From positions 1 to 21,573 of the forward strand of contig JAZNIT010000006.1 in NCBI GenBank assembly GCA_045577615.1: a stretch of 21,573 nt of DNA, read 5' to 3'. Positions 6,724 through 14,859 of the stretch are shown here, piece after piece. The position numbers and the translations under genes were made by a program. This stretch comes from RGIG2206 sp045577615 (lineage in GTDB: Bacteria; Bacillota; Clostridia; Oscillospirales; Acutalibacteraceae). The notes beneath the pieces were generated by a model. That model did not search any database and was not told the DNA's origin. It saw only the letters and a program-made list of their open reading frames with translations. Every line of letters begins with the position of its first letter. The stretch's first letter is position 1.

Positions 6724-7547
6724 TGGGCTGTTTATACGTTGTGGGCACGCCGATCGGCAATTTGGGGGATATGTCCCCTCGCGGCATTGAAGCCCTTACA
6801 AATGCCGATTTTATCGCTGCAGAGGATACTCGCGTTACCCTTAAGCTGCTCAATAAATTTGACATTCACACCCCTCTTGTCAGCTATCACGAGCACAATT
6901 ATTTAACAATGGGCCCCAAAATCGTTGAAAGACTTCAGGCGGGAGAAAGCTGTGCCCTTGTTACCGATGCAGGTATGCCTGCCATCTCTGATCCGGGTGA
7001 GGATTTGGTGCGCCTTTGCAGAGAGTCGGGGGTAGAGGTTATGTCGGTGCCCGGCCCAAGCGCAGTTATAACCGCTCTTGCCATTTCGGGTATGAGCAGC
7101 CGCCGCTTTTCGTTTGAGGGTTTTTTGAGTGCCGCCAAAAGCGAGCGCAGGGCAGCCCTTGCCAAGCTTGCACCCGAAAAGCGCACCCTCATTTTTTACG
7201 AGTCACCCCACCGCTTGCTTGCCACCCTGTCGGATATGGCGGCAGCCTTTGGTGACCGCCCCATCGCAGTGGTCAAGGAGCTGACCAAGCTGCACGAAAA
7301 CGTTATGCGCACAACCCTTGCACAAAGCGTGGAATATTTCACTCAAAATCAGCCCAAGGGAGAGTTTGTGCTTATCGTTGAAGGAGCTAAGGAGGAGCAA
7401 CGCGAGGCCCTCTCTTTTGAGCAGGCTGTAAGGCTTGCTCAGGGCTATGTGGCCGACGGTATGCAGGCTACTGCCGCCGCCAAACGCGCCGCCGCCGAAA
7501 GTGGCATTAAAAGAGCAGATATTTACAAGGCAATAAGCCAAAAATAA
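6723..7547 (+). CDS. rsmI: 16S rRNA (cytidine1402-2'-O)-methyltransferase
   Basis: A 274-residue SAM-dependent methyltransferase of the tetrapyrrole-methylase fold that 2'-O-methylates C1402 in the decoding centre of 16S rRNA. Family hallmarks: N-terminal LYVVGTPIGNLGDMSPR, AAEDTR, SYHEHN, GxxxALVTDAGMPAISDPG, PGPSAVITALAISG, and FYESPHRL. Length matches the usual 275-290. ATG 6723 overlaps the trmN6 stop, with GGAGG 7 nt upstream; the GTG one codon earlier is less well spaced. The pairing of COG4123 and rsmI genes is common in Firmicutes. It is followed by a fresh promoter for the next operon, with no strong hairpin between. Confidence 0.95.
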   Translation: MGCLYVVGTPIGNLGDMSPRGIEALTNADFIAAEDTRVTLKLLNKFDIHTPLVSYHEHNYLTMGPKIVERLQAGESCALVTDAGMPAISDPGEDLVRLCRESGVEVMSVPGPSAVITALAISGMSSRRFSFEGFLSAAKSERRAALAKLAPEKRTLIFYESPHRLLATLSDMAAAFGDRPIAVVKELTKLHENVMRTTLAQSVEYFTQNQPKGEFVLIVEGAKEEQREALSFEQAVRLAQGYVADGMQATAAAKRAAAESGIKRADIYKAISQK

Positions 7548-7548
7548 C

Positions 7549-7577
7549 TGTACAAATTGCAAATTATGTGGTATAAT
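7549..7577 (+). promoter_or_regulatory. Promoter of the lipoprotein/two-component/recA run
   Basis: TGTACA (7549-7554, 4 of 6 to TTGACA), 17-nt spacer, TATAAT (7572-7577) with an extended -10 (TGGTATAAT). The -10 lies in one arm of an inverted repeat (GGTATAATGC 7570-7579 with GCATTATGCC 7602-7611, 9 of 10 pairs), which could be an operator or a leader hairpin. A second TATAAT is at 7592-7597 but has no -35. Confidence 0.65.
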
Positions 7578-7641
7578 GCAGAGTGGTTAGTTATAATCCC
7601 CGCATTATGCCATATTTTTGTTTTAAGGCAGGTGACCGTCA

Positions 7642-8964
7642 ATGTTTAAAAGAATATTTTGCACCCTTTTAGCAGTGGTGACGGCAGCCTTTTGCCTTAC
7701 CTCCTGCGACGCTTCAGAATCCATTGAGCATCTGCTTGCCGCGCCTCGCGCACAGGGTGAGCTTTACGATATTCAGCAGGCCCTTTATGCCTATGCAGGC
7801 CGCTCCATAAAGCTGCACTACCCCCACTCGGGCGAGAACAACACAGCCTTTATTCGCAGCGATCTTGACGGCGACAAGGTTGACGAGGCGGTGGCCTTCT
7901 ATTCGGTGGCCAATGCCGACGGCGTGGCCGATATTCATATTAACATTATCGACAGTGTGGAGGATGGCTGGCTTTCGGTTTGCGACACCGCCACAGGTGC
8001 AAGTGCCATCGATAAGGTAGAGATTGCTCCCCTTTCGGCCGACGGCGTGCCCGTAATTGCCGTTGGCGCCGAGCTTTTCTCCTCTACCGCCAACCAAATC
8101 AGCCTGTTCACCTACATCAAGGGCAAGCTGTACACTCGAATGAAAGAAAATTATACTCGCTTTGAGTTTTGCGACCTTGCCTCTTTGGGCCACGAGCAGC
8201 TGGTTATTCTTAACGTCAACTCTGCCGAGCGTAATGCCGAGGTGCAGATTTACTCCGTGGGCAACGATTTTAACACTCTGCTTGGCGCCGTTGAGGTTGA
8301 CGGCAATATAAGCAGCGTGACCGCCTTCCAGATTGGCAAGCTGACCGACTGCCGCCCTGCACTTTTCATTGACAGTGCCAAGAGTGCCGCCTCAATGATA
8401 ACCGATATGGTTTATTTTGATAAGGGCAAGCCCATAAGCCGCTACTATGATGTGGATATTGGCGAAACCCAGTCTACCAGGCGCTTTAACACCCTGCTTT
8501 GCACCGATATAGACGGCGACGGAGCAATGGATGTACCCTTTGCACAGCTGCTGCCCGGCTATGACAGTGTGAATTCCGATGAGCGGCTCTATCTGACTAT
8601 GTGGCGCAACTTTGACGGCACCAACCACAAGGACGTGCTGCTTGCCGACTTTAACTATGACGACGGCTACTATTTTGCCATTCCCGACGGTTGGCGCGAT
8701 AACGTGACCCTCATTTATGATAAAGACACGTCTATGCACAGCTACCGCTTGTGGAGCTATGAGCAGGGCGCGGCGCAAAGCGAGCTTTTGCGCATCAGGC
8801 GCTACTCTGCCGCAGAATATGACGAGCTGGACGACGACCAGCTGATTGAGCTTATGCGAAATGATACTCAGGTGTGGGCCGCCCGAATTATTATGACCGA
8901 GGGCGACTATGCCATTGATAAAGAAGAAGCCGTTGATTGCTTCGGCAAGGGGGTAAGAGAGTGA
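7642..8964 (+). CDS. Lipoprotein of unknown function, EF-hand/FG-GAP-like loops
   Basis: A 440-residue exported lipoprotein. Residues 1-22 are a signal peptide with lipobox LTSC (Cys22). Two acidic loops, DLDGDKVDEA (about 74-83) and DIDGDGAMDV (about 291-300), resemble the calcium-binding loops of dockerin/FG-GAP/VCBS repeats. The rest alternates short beta-type segments, suggesting a beta-propeller-like fold, with no catalytic motif I recognise. ATG 7642 has AGGTGA 6 nt upstream. Its last four bases overlap the GTG start of a response regulator gene, so it belongs to the same operon. A plausible but unproven role is an extracellular partner or input sensor for the RR/HK pair. Similar lipoproteins next to two-component genes occur in Ruminococcaceae, from memory. 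Confidence 0.8.
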   Translation: MFKRIFCTLLAVVTAAFCLTSCDASESIEHLLAAPRAQGELYDIQQALYAYAGRSIKLHYPHSGENNTAFIRSDLDGDKVDEAVAFYSVANADGVADIHINIIDSVEDGWLSVCDTATGASAIDKVEIAPLSADGVPVIAVGAELFSSTANQISLFTYIKGKLYTRMKENYTRFEFCDLASLGHEQLVILNVNSAERNAEVQIYSVGNDFNTLLGAVEVDGNISSVTAFQIGKLTDCRPALFIDSAKSAASMITDMVYFDKGKPISRYYDVDIGETQSTRRFNTLLCTDIDGDGAMDVPFAQLLPGYDSVNSDERLYLTMWRNFDGTNHKDVLLADFNYDDGYYFAIPDGWRDNVTLIYDKDTSMHSYRLWSYEQGAAQSELLRIRRYSAAEYDELDDDQLIELMRNDTQVWAARIIMTEGDYAIDKEEAVDCFGKGVRE

Positions 8965-9671
8965 AAAAGATTTTAGTTGTTGAAGATGAGCAGGCCATTC
9001 GCGAGTTTGTGGTTATCAACCTTAACCGCGCAGGCTATCAGACGGTTGAAGCCGCCTCGGGTGAGGAGGCCCTTGAGATTTTTAACGAGGCGGGCGGACG
9101 ATTTGACATTGCTCTGCTTGATATTACTATGCCGGGTATGGACGGCCTGACTTTGTGCAAGGAGCTTCGCGCTCTGTCGGGCACTATGGGCATTATAATG
9201 CTCACCGCCCGCACTCAGGAGATGGATAAGGTCAGCGGACTTATGATGGGCGCCGACGACTACGTCACCAAGCCCTTCAGCCCCTCTGAGCTTGTGGCCC
9301 GTGCGGATTCTCTCTACCGCCGCGTTGAGCTTATGGCAGGCGCAAGTATGTCTCAAAAGCCTGCAGAGGAGATTGTGCTTGGGGACTTTGTGCTCAACAC
9401 ACGTCGCCGCTCACTTGTAAGGCAGGGAGAGAATATTGAACTTACTCAGGTTGAGTTTCAGATTGTTGAATATTTCTTCACCAATCCCGACACCGCTCTT
9501 GACCGTACCGACATTTTAAAGCGTGTTTGGGGCGACTCATACGTGGGCGAAGAAAAGATTGTTGACGTTAACATCCGCCGTTTGCGTATGAAAATTGAAA
9601 AGGAGCCCAGCAATCCTCAGCACCTTGTAACCGTATGGGGCCGAGGCTATAAGTGGCGCACCGAGCAATAA
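8961..9671 (+). CDS. OmpR/PhoB-family response regulator
   Basis: A 236-residue DNA-binding response regulator. The receiver domain (about 1-118) has the acidic pocket Glu8/Asp9 (VVEDE), phospho-acceptor Asp54 (LLDITMPGMDG), the switch Thr in MLTA and the conserved Lys in TKPFSP. The C-terminal winged helix (about 145-234) has the typical LTQVEFQIVEYF ... VDVNIRRLRMKIE ... VWGRGYKW. I chose GTG at 8961 because the protein then starts MKKILVVEDE, as is standard, and GGGGG lies 7 nt upstream. The start overlaps the lipoprotein stop by 4 nt (GTGA), implying coupled translation. Its partner is the kinase 34 nt downstream. Target genes cannot be deduced. Confidence 0.95.
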   Translation: MKKILVVEDEQAIREFVVINLNRAGYQTVEAASGEEALEIFNEAGGRFDIALLDITMPGMDGLTLCKELRALSGTMGIIMLTARTQEMDKVSGLMMGADDYVTKPFSPSELVARADSLYRRVELMAGASMSQKPAEEIVLGDFVLNTRRRSLVRQGENIELTQVEFQIVEYFFTNPDTALDRTDILKRVWGDSYVGEEKIVDVNIRRLRMKIEKEPSNPQHLVTVWGRGYKWRTEQ

Positions 9672-9705
9672 TTAAAGTTTAATTTTACGAAAGGGGGAGC
9701 AGGTT

Positions 9706-11175
9706 ATGGTAGCAAACCGCACGAGGCGCGTCAAGCGCCACACAAGCATAAGTGCAAGACTGATGCTTAACGTGGTTGTAATTGTTGGCGTTGTTTTGTT
9801 TGCCCTCACTGTTACTGTGGCAGTCACCCTGCGCACCTCTTATTACAGTAAAGTAACCGATTACGTTGGCACCATTGCCATGTCTTATGACCGAGTGCAG
9901 GCCAACAACGGCACCGAGTTTGACCGCCAGGTGCATAAGTTAGCCGAGGAGTTTCCCTTTAAATCTCAGGTTGAGGTGCAGTTTTGCGATAAAGATGGCA
10001 ACGTGCTTGTTTCAAGTGGCGGCTTCCTGCCGCAAGGTGAAAGCTACGGCAGCAAAAAGCCCGAGGGCAGCACCGTCACCACGTGGATTGGCAACCTGAC
10101 AACGGGGGAAAGGGTTATGGCCGCCACCGCCAACATTTTCGGCAACTACGGCGAGGCCTTGGGCAGCGTGCGCTGTATTACCTCTCTTGAACGGGTGGAC
10201 AGCCACTTGCTTATTACCAACCTTACGGTAATATTGGGCAGCGTGGCCGTGCTGATTTTTTCTATCATATTGAGCAAAATCTATGCCCAAAGCATCGTTA
10301 AACCTATTCAAGAGATTAATACCGTCGCTCACAGAATTGCAGGCGGTGATCTTAAAAACCGCATCAAGGTTAACGAGCTTAACGAAATCGGCGAGCTGTG
10401 TCACACCATCAACTATATGGCTGACGAGCTGCAATCGGCCGAAAAAATGAAAAACGAATTTATATCCTCGGTATCTCACGAGCTACGCACCCCCCTCACC
10501 GCTATCAGGGGTTGGGGCGAAACGGTAAAGGGTTCTGTTCACACCGACAGCGAGCTGGTCGAAAAGGGTATAAACGTTATTTTAAGTGAAACCGAGCGTC
10601 TTTCGGGGTTGGTTGAGGAGCTGCTTGACTTTTCCCGTATGCAGTCGGGCAGAATGACCTATAAAACCGAGCGTGTGGATTTGCTTGCCGAGCTTGGCGA
10701 GGCGGTCTGCATTTATGAAGAGGCGGCTCGTCGGGCAGGGCTCACCCTTACCTATACCGAGCCCGACAGCATTGTTTACGTTATAGGTGACGCCCACCGA
10801 CTTATGCAGGTTTTTGTTAACGTGCTTGACAACGCCGTCAAGTATAACAAGGATGGGGGCACCATCAACGTGGTGGTCACTAACAACGACAACTGTGTGA
10901 CCGTCAGCGTAGCTGATACAGGTGTGGGCATCGCACCCGAGGACGTAGACAAGGTTAAAGAAAAGTTTTATAAAGCCAATCAAAACGTTCACGGCTCAGG
11001 CATCGGTCTGGCTGTGGCGGATGAGATAATCCGTTATCACAACGGTATATTGAGCGTTCAATCGGCGCAAGGCGAGGGCACTACCGTAACCGTAACCTTG
11101 CCCACCGCCCATACCGCAGATATAACGGAAGAGGCAGAAGCCTCAACCTTTATTAAGGAGGATAGCCATGGGTAA
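9706..11175 (+). CDS. Membrane sensor histidine kinase
   Basis: A 489-residue HAMP-type kinase. TM1 is about residues 20-42, then an extracytoplasmic sensor region (about 43-168), TM2 about 169-191 and a HAMP domain (192-245, IVKPIQEINTVAHRIAGGDL). The HisKA domain has phospho-acceptor His258 (SVSHELRTPLTAIRGW). The ATPase domain has an N-box (NVLDNAVKYN, Asn372/Asn376), G1 DTGVGI (404-409), an F-box (FYKAN) and G2 GSGIGLAV (430-437). All catalytic motifs are intact. The sensor region contains FCDKDGNVLVSSGG, a PAS/PDC-like pattern also seen in VicK/PhoR-like kinases. ATG 9706 has AAAGGGGGA upstream. Its last 8 nt overlap the yqhQ start. Confidence 0.94.
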   Translation: MVANRTRRVKRHTSISARLMLNVVVIVGVVLFALTVTVAVTLRTSYYSKVTDYVGTIAMSYDRVQANNGTEFDRQVHKLAEEFPFKSQVEVQFCDKDGNVLVSSGGFLPQGESYGSKKPEGSTVTTWIGNLTTGERVMAATANIFGNYGEALGSVRCITSLERVDSHLLITNLTVILGSVAVLIFSIILSKIYAQSIVKPIQEINTVAHRIAGGDLKNRIKVNELNEIGELCHTINYMADELQSAEKMKNEFISSVSHELRTPLTAIRGWGETVKGSVHTDSELVEKGINVILSETERLSGLVEELLDFSRMQSGRMTYKTERVDLLAELGEAVCIYEEAARRAGLTLTYTEPDSIVYVIGDAHRLMQVFVNVLDNAVKYNKDGGTINVVVTNNDNCVTVSVADTGVGIAPEDVDKVKEKFYKANQNVHGSGIGLAVADEIIRYHNGILSVQSAQGEGTTVTVTLPTAHTADITEEAEASTFIKEDSHG

Positions 11176-12229
11176 AAAGGATAACTGCTGCAAAAACAAA
11201 TATACCTCAATCGGCGGTCAGGCGCTTATTGAGGGCATTATGATGCGCGGCCCCGAAAAAACGATGATGGCCGTACGTAACCCCCAGGGCGGCATTACAC
11301 TTGAAGAGGTTGAGTTTAACTCAATCACCAAGCGCAACAAGTTTTGGGCGCTGCCCGTAATTCGCGGTGCGGTGGCTTTGGTAGAGTCGATGATTCACGG
11401 CTACAAGGCCCTTATGCGCTCGGCCGATTTGTCGGGTATGATGGACCTTGAAGAGGACGAAAAGAAAAATACGGATGAGGATGTATCCCACCAACCTGAG
11501 CAAGAAGTGGCCGACGAACCCACCGAGCAAAAAGAAGAAAAGCAGGGCATACTTGCCACTGTTATCAGCGTTGTTGCAATGGTGTTTGGCATCGGCCTTG
11601 CAGTGCTGCTCTTCTTTGTGCTTCCCACCCACGCCTTCAACCTTATCAACCGACTTGTCGACGTTGATATAACCCCCTACCGTGCGCTTTTTGAGGGCGG
11701 CATAAAAATTCTGATTTTTGTGGGATATATGTTTGCCGTTTCATTTATGAAGGATATTAAGCGTGTGTTTATGTATCACGGCGCCGAGCACAAGACCATC
11801 TTTTGCTTTGAAAAGGGCCTTGAGCTGACGGTTGAAAACGTTAAAAAACAAAGCCGTTTCCATCCCCGCTGCGGCACCTCATTTATGATTGTAATGCTTA
11901 TCGTGTCGGTGCTTGTGAGTTTTTTGCTGCTCACCTTTATTCCCGGTGTGCAGTGGCTTGCTCAAAATTACGGACTTGTTTGGTCTTTGATTCGCCTGCT
12001 GCTTATGCCCCTTATTTGCGGCTTAGGCTACGAGGTTATCCGTTTTTGCGGCAAGCACGACAACATCCTTACACGAATTGTTTCGGCTCCCGGTGTGTGG
12101 CTTCAGCACATCTCTACCAAAGAGCCTGAGGACGATATGATTGAAATTGCCATCGCATCTCTCGAGGCGGTTTTGCCTCAAAAGGAGGAAGCGGTTGAAA
12201 CTGAGTCACCTGCGCCAACAGATAATTGA
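11168..12229 (+). CDS. yqhQ: DUF1385 membrane protein (YqhQ family)
   Basis: A 353-residue integral membrane protein of unknown function, widely conserved in Firmicutes. Family hallmarks: SIGGQALIEGIMMRGP (14-29) and the YHGAEHKTIFCFE motif (203-215), followed by a Cys/His-rich FHPRCGTSF (231-239). TM segments are about 128-152, 175-196, 238-258 and 268-292. Residues 95-126 are a very acidic, low-complexity linker just before TM1 that probably varies between species. ATG 11168 has AAGGAGG 6 nt upstream; that ribosome binding site and the start lie inside the end of the kinase gene. In many Firmicutes yqhQ neighbours prmC, as here. Confidence 0.9.
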   Translation: MGKKDNCCKNKYTSIGGQALIEGIMMRGPEKTMMAVRNPQGGITLEEVEFNSITKRNKFWALPVIRGAVALVESMIHGYKALMRSADLSGMMDLEEDEKKNTDEDVSHQPEQEVADEPTEQKEEKQGILATVISVVAMVFGIGLAVLLFFVLPTHAFNLINRLVDVDITPYRALFEGGIKILIFVGYMFAVSFMKDIKRVFMYHGAEHKTIFCFEKGLELTVENVKKQSRFHPRCGTSFMIVMLIVSVLVSFLLLTFIPGVQWLAQNYGLVWSLIRLLLMPLICGLGYEVIRFCGKHDNILTRIVSAPGVWLQHISTKEPEDDMIEIAIASLEAVLPQKEEAVETESPAPTDN

Positions 12230-13034
12230 GGGGCTGAGTCAAGTATGCGACACCCCCGATTTTGATGCCGACCTGCTTATCGAAAAGGCATACGGCATCC
12301 CCTTTGGCTCCATCCCCCTTGCATCTGACCGAGAGGTTGACGAGGGTCTGATTGCACCGCTTACACAGCGGCGCATCAGCGGCGAGCCCACCCAGTATAT
12401 ACTTGGTGAGTGGGAGTTTTACGGCCTGCCCTTTTACGTGGGCAAAGGGGTGCTCATTCCCCGACCCGACACCGAGGTGCTTGTTGAAAAAGCCCTTGAG
12501 TTTATTAAAGATAAGCCATCCCCACGGGTGCTTGACCTTTGCTCGGGCAGCGGCTGCATACCCATCGCTATCAAAAAGCACCGCCCCGAAGCGGACGTTA
12601 CCGCGGTGGAGCTTTATGACGAGGCGGCGGCATATCTTGAGCGCAACGTCGCCCTAAATGGGGTAGAGGTTGCCTTGCGCAGAGCCGACGTGCTGCAAGC
12701 CCCCGACCAAAAGGAGTGGGGCAAATTCGACCTTATTCTCTCCAATCCACCCTACATCGACGGCAAGGCAATGACCGAGCTGTCGGCAGAGGTTAAGGCA
12801 GAGCCGACCACCGCGCTTTTCGGCGGTGAGGACGGGCTGACCTTCTACCGCGCCATTGCAGAGGAGTGGCTGCCCCTTCTTAACGAGGGGGGTGCCCTTG
12901 GGGTAGAGATTGGCTTTGACCAAGGGGTGAGCGTGGCGGAGATATTACAAAACGCAGGGCTTGAAACCCGACTTTTTAAAGACTACGGCGGCAATGACAG
13001 GGTTATTTTTGGTACACAAACCTGTTTATTATAA
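12195..13034 (+). CDS. prmC: Peptide chain release factor N5-glutamine methyltransferase
   Basis: A 279-residue SAM-dependent enzyme that methylates the Gln of the GGQ motif in release factors RF1 and RF2. It has the N-terminal helical domain (IEGLSQVCDTPDFDADLLIE), the linker hallmark IPRPDTE (88-94), SAM motif I VLDLCSGSGCI (112-122) and the catalytic NPPY at 184-187. I use the TTG at 12195: AAAGGAGG is 6 nt upstream and the protein then starts MKLSHLRQQI, normal for PrmC. The longer in-frame ATG at 12141 would add 18 atypical residues inside yqhQ. The overlap with yqhQ is 35 nt. The usual prfA partner is not adjacent. Confidence 0.92.
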   Translation: MKLSHLRQQIIEGLSQVCDTPDFDADLLIEKAYGIPFGSIPLASDREVDEGLIAPLTQRRISGEPTQYILGEWEFYGLPFYVGKGVLIPRPDTEVLVEKALEFIKDKPSPRVLDLCSGSGCIPIAIKKHRPEADVTAVELYDEAAAYLERNVALNGVEVALRRADVLQAPDQKEWGKFDLILSNPPYIDGKAMTELSAEVKAEPTTALFGGEDGLTFYRAIAEEWLPLLNEGGALGVEIGFDQGVSVAEILQNAGLETRLFKDYGGNDRVIFGTQTCLL

Positions 13035-13064
13035 ACTTATAAAATTTTAAACGGAGTGATAAAT

Positions 13065-14189
13065 ATGGCAGACAAAAAAGTTCTTTCAGCAGACAAAGCA
13101 AAAAGCGAGGCCTTGGCAACTGCTCTGGCTCAAATTGAAAAGAAATACGGTAAAGGCTCGGTTATGAAGCTGGGCGAAAATACCGCAATGAACGTTGAAG
13201 CCATCTCTACCGGCTCTTTGGGCCTTGACGTGGCTCTCGGTATCGGCGGTGTGCCCAAGGGCAGAATTGTTGAGATTTACGGACCTGAATCATCAGGTAA
13301 AACCACCATTGCCCTGCACGTTGTTGCCGAGGCTCAAAAGAAGGGCGGCGAGGCAGCATACATCGACGTAGAGCACGCCCTTGACCCCATCTATGCCAAG
13401 AATTTGGGCGTAGATATTGACTCACTGCTTGTATCACAGCCCGACACCGGTGAGCAGGCTCTTGAAATTGCCGAAGCGCTGGTGCGCTCAGGCGCTCTTG
13501 ACGTTGTGGTTGTTGACTCGGTTGCAGCACTTGTAACCCGCGCCGAAATTGAGGGCGATATGGGTGACTCCCACGTTGGTGTGCAGGCTCGACTGATGTC
13601 AGCCGCATTGCGCAAGCTTACCTCTGCTATTTCAAAGAGCAACTGCGTTGTTATCTTTATCAACCAGCTGCGTGAAAAGGTAGGCGTTATGTATGGCAAT
13701 CCCGAGGTTACTCCCGGTGGCCGTGCACTTAAGTTCTATGCCTCTGTTCGCATCGACATCCGCAAGGCAGAAACCATCAAATCGGGCAACGAGATGGTTG
13801 GTTCACATACCCGTGCAAAGGTTGTTAAAAACAAGGTTGCACCTCCCTTCAAGACTGCAGAATTTGATATTATGTATGGCAAGGGCATCTCTAAATCAGG
13901 CGAAATCGTCGATTTGGCCGTTGACTTTGGCATTATCAAAAAGAGCGGCGCCTGGTTCAGCTATAACGAGGAGCGTCTTGCTCAAGGTCGCGATAACGCC
14001 AAGCGCGTAATCGAAACCAACAAGGAGCTTGCCGAAGAGATTGAGGCAAAGGTGCTTGCCGCACTTAAGACTAACGAGGGTGAGGCTGTGGCCGAGGCTC
14101 CCGTTGAGGTATTGCCTGCTGCCGATATGCCCGAGGCACCTGTGCCCAAGGTAAAGTCAAGAGTTAACCTTGACGTAGACGTTGACTGA
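13065..14189 (+). CDS. recA: Recombinase RecA
   Basis: A 374-residue RecA, the ATP-dependent strand-exchange protein and coprotease for SOS induction. Walker A GPESSGKT is at 73-80, Walker B is VVVVDSVAAL, loop L1 is EGDMGDSHVGVQARLMSQ-like (EIEGDMGDSHV), and loop L2 is NQLREKVGVMYGNPEVTPGG. The C-terminus (about 330-374) is a Pro/Val/Glu-rich tail ending VDVD, in line with the acidic regulatory tails of other RecA proteins. ATG 13065 has GGAG 8 nt upstream; the GTG at 13056 overlaps that site. The 30-nt gap after prmC is AT-rich with possible TATAAA -10 sequences but no good -35. I see no LexA-type operator there. The stop overlaps recX by one base. Confidence 0.97.
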   Translation: MADKKVLSADKAKSEALATALAQIEKKYGKGSVMKLGENTAMNVEAISTGSLGLDVALGIGGVPKGRIVEIYGPESSGKTTIALHVVAEAQKKGGEAAYIDVEHALDPIYAKNLGVDIDSLLVSQPDTGEQALEIAEALVRSGALDVVVVDSVAALVTRAEIEGDMGDSHVGVQARLMSAALRKLTSAISKSNCVVIFINQLREKVGVMYGNPEVTPGGRALKFYASVRIDIRKAETIKSGNEMVGSHTRAKVVKNKVAPPFKTAEFDIMYGKGISKSGEIVDLAVDFGIIKKSGAWFSYNEERLAQGRDNAKRVIETNKELAEEIEAKVLAALKTNEGEAVAEAPVEVLPAADMPEAPVPKVKSRVNLDVDVD

Positions 14190-14848
14190 TGAAAATTAAA
14201 CGGATTGCCATCAGAAGAGGCAAGGTTAACGCTCTGTTTTTTGAAGATTATACCGCCGAATTCGGCGAGTTAAGTGAAGATGGCGGCCTGCTTATCGACC
14301 GCACCCTTTGTGAAAGTGAGGGGTTGAAGGCAGGGGACTCGGTGGATGAAGAGTACCTTGCAAGGCTTGTGCAGACCTCTGCCTGCCGTCGTGCTCGCAG
14401 CCGCGCCTTGTGGCTGCTTGACAGCCGCGACTACACCCAAAAGGGTATGTATGACAAGCTGCGCCGACTTTACGGCGATTTTGCCGCCAACGACGCCGCA
14501 TCCTACTGCGCCCAAATCGGATTGATTGACGACGAGCGCTACGCCACCCGTCTGGCCTCACTTATGAGCGAGCGGGGCATCTCTGACAGAGAGGCGGTGC
14601 GCCGCCTTGTGCAGAAGGGTGTGCCTCGTGATATTGCCGCCGATGCGGTCAGTCAGGCTGAGTCAGACCCTGCTGAGCAGCTTGACGAGATTATTAAAAA
14701 GAAATATGCGGCACGCCTTTCATCAGGCGACCGCAAAGAAATCCAGCGAGTGGTTGCCGCCCTTGCTCGCAAGGGCTTTGGCTTTGGCGACATTCGGTCG
14801 GCTGTGGCCAGGTATGCCGATGCCGACGATATTAATTATGAAGATTAA
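14189..14848 (+). CDS. recX: RecA regulator RecX
   Basis: A 219-residue RecX, which binds RecA filaments and modulates or inhibits them. It is helix-rich and shows the three-helix RecX repeats: RSRALWLLDSRDYTQKGMYDKL, QIGLIDDERYATRLASLMSERG(I)SDREAVRRLVQKGVPRDI in consecutive units, then a third shorter repeat (RVVAALARKGFGFGDIRSAV). These are described here by landmarks; the key residues are D-D-E-R-Y-A (about 111-116) and the K-G-V/F turns. ATG 14189 lies within the recA stop (TGATG) and has no good ribosome binding site, so translation is probably coupled to recA. The N-terminal 60 residues are the usual variable beta-type extension of Firmicutes RecX. Confidence 0.92.
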   Translation: MKIKRIAIRRGKVNALFFEDYTAEFGELSEDGGLLIDRTLCESEGLKAGDSVDEEYLARLVQTSACRRARSRALWLLDSRDYTQKGMYDKLRRLYGDFAANDAASYCAQIGLIDDERYATRLASLMSERGISDREAVRRLVQKGVPRDIAADAVSQAESDPAEQLDEIIKKKYAARLSSGDRKEIQRVVAALARKGFGFGDIRSAVARYADADDINYED

Positions 14849-14859
14849 GAGGTAAAAAA

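Noticed and set aside
7714..8193. Minus-strand open frame opposite the lipoprotein gene
   Set aside because: Low-quality antisense frame without a ribosome binding site; the plus-strand signal peptide and operon overlap are convincing.
13020..13064. LexA/SOS box upstream of recA
   Set aside because: No GAAC...GTTC-type or E. coli CTGT...ACAG palindrome with usual spacing is visible; only AT-rich sequence and a ribosome binding site.
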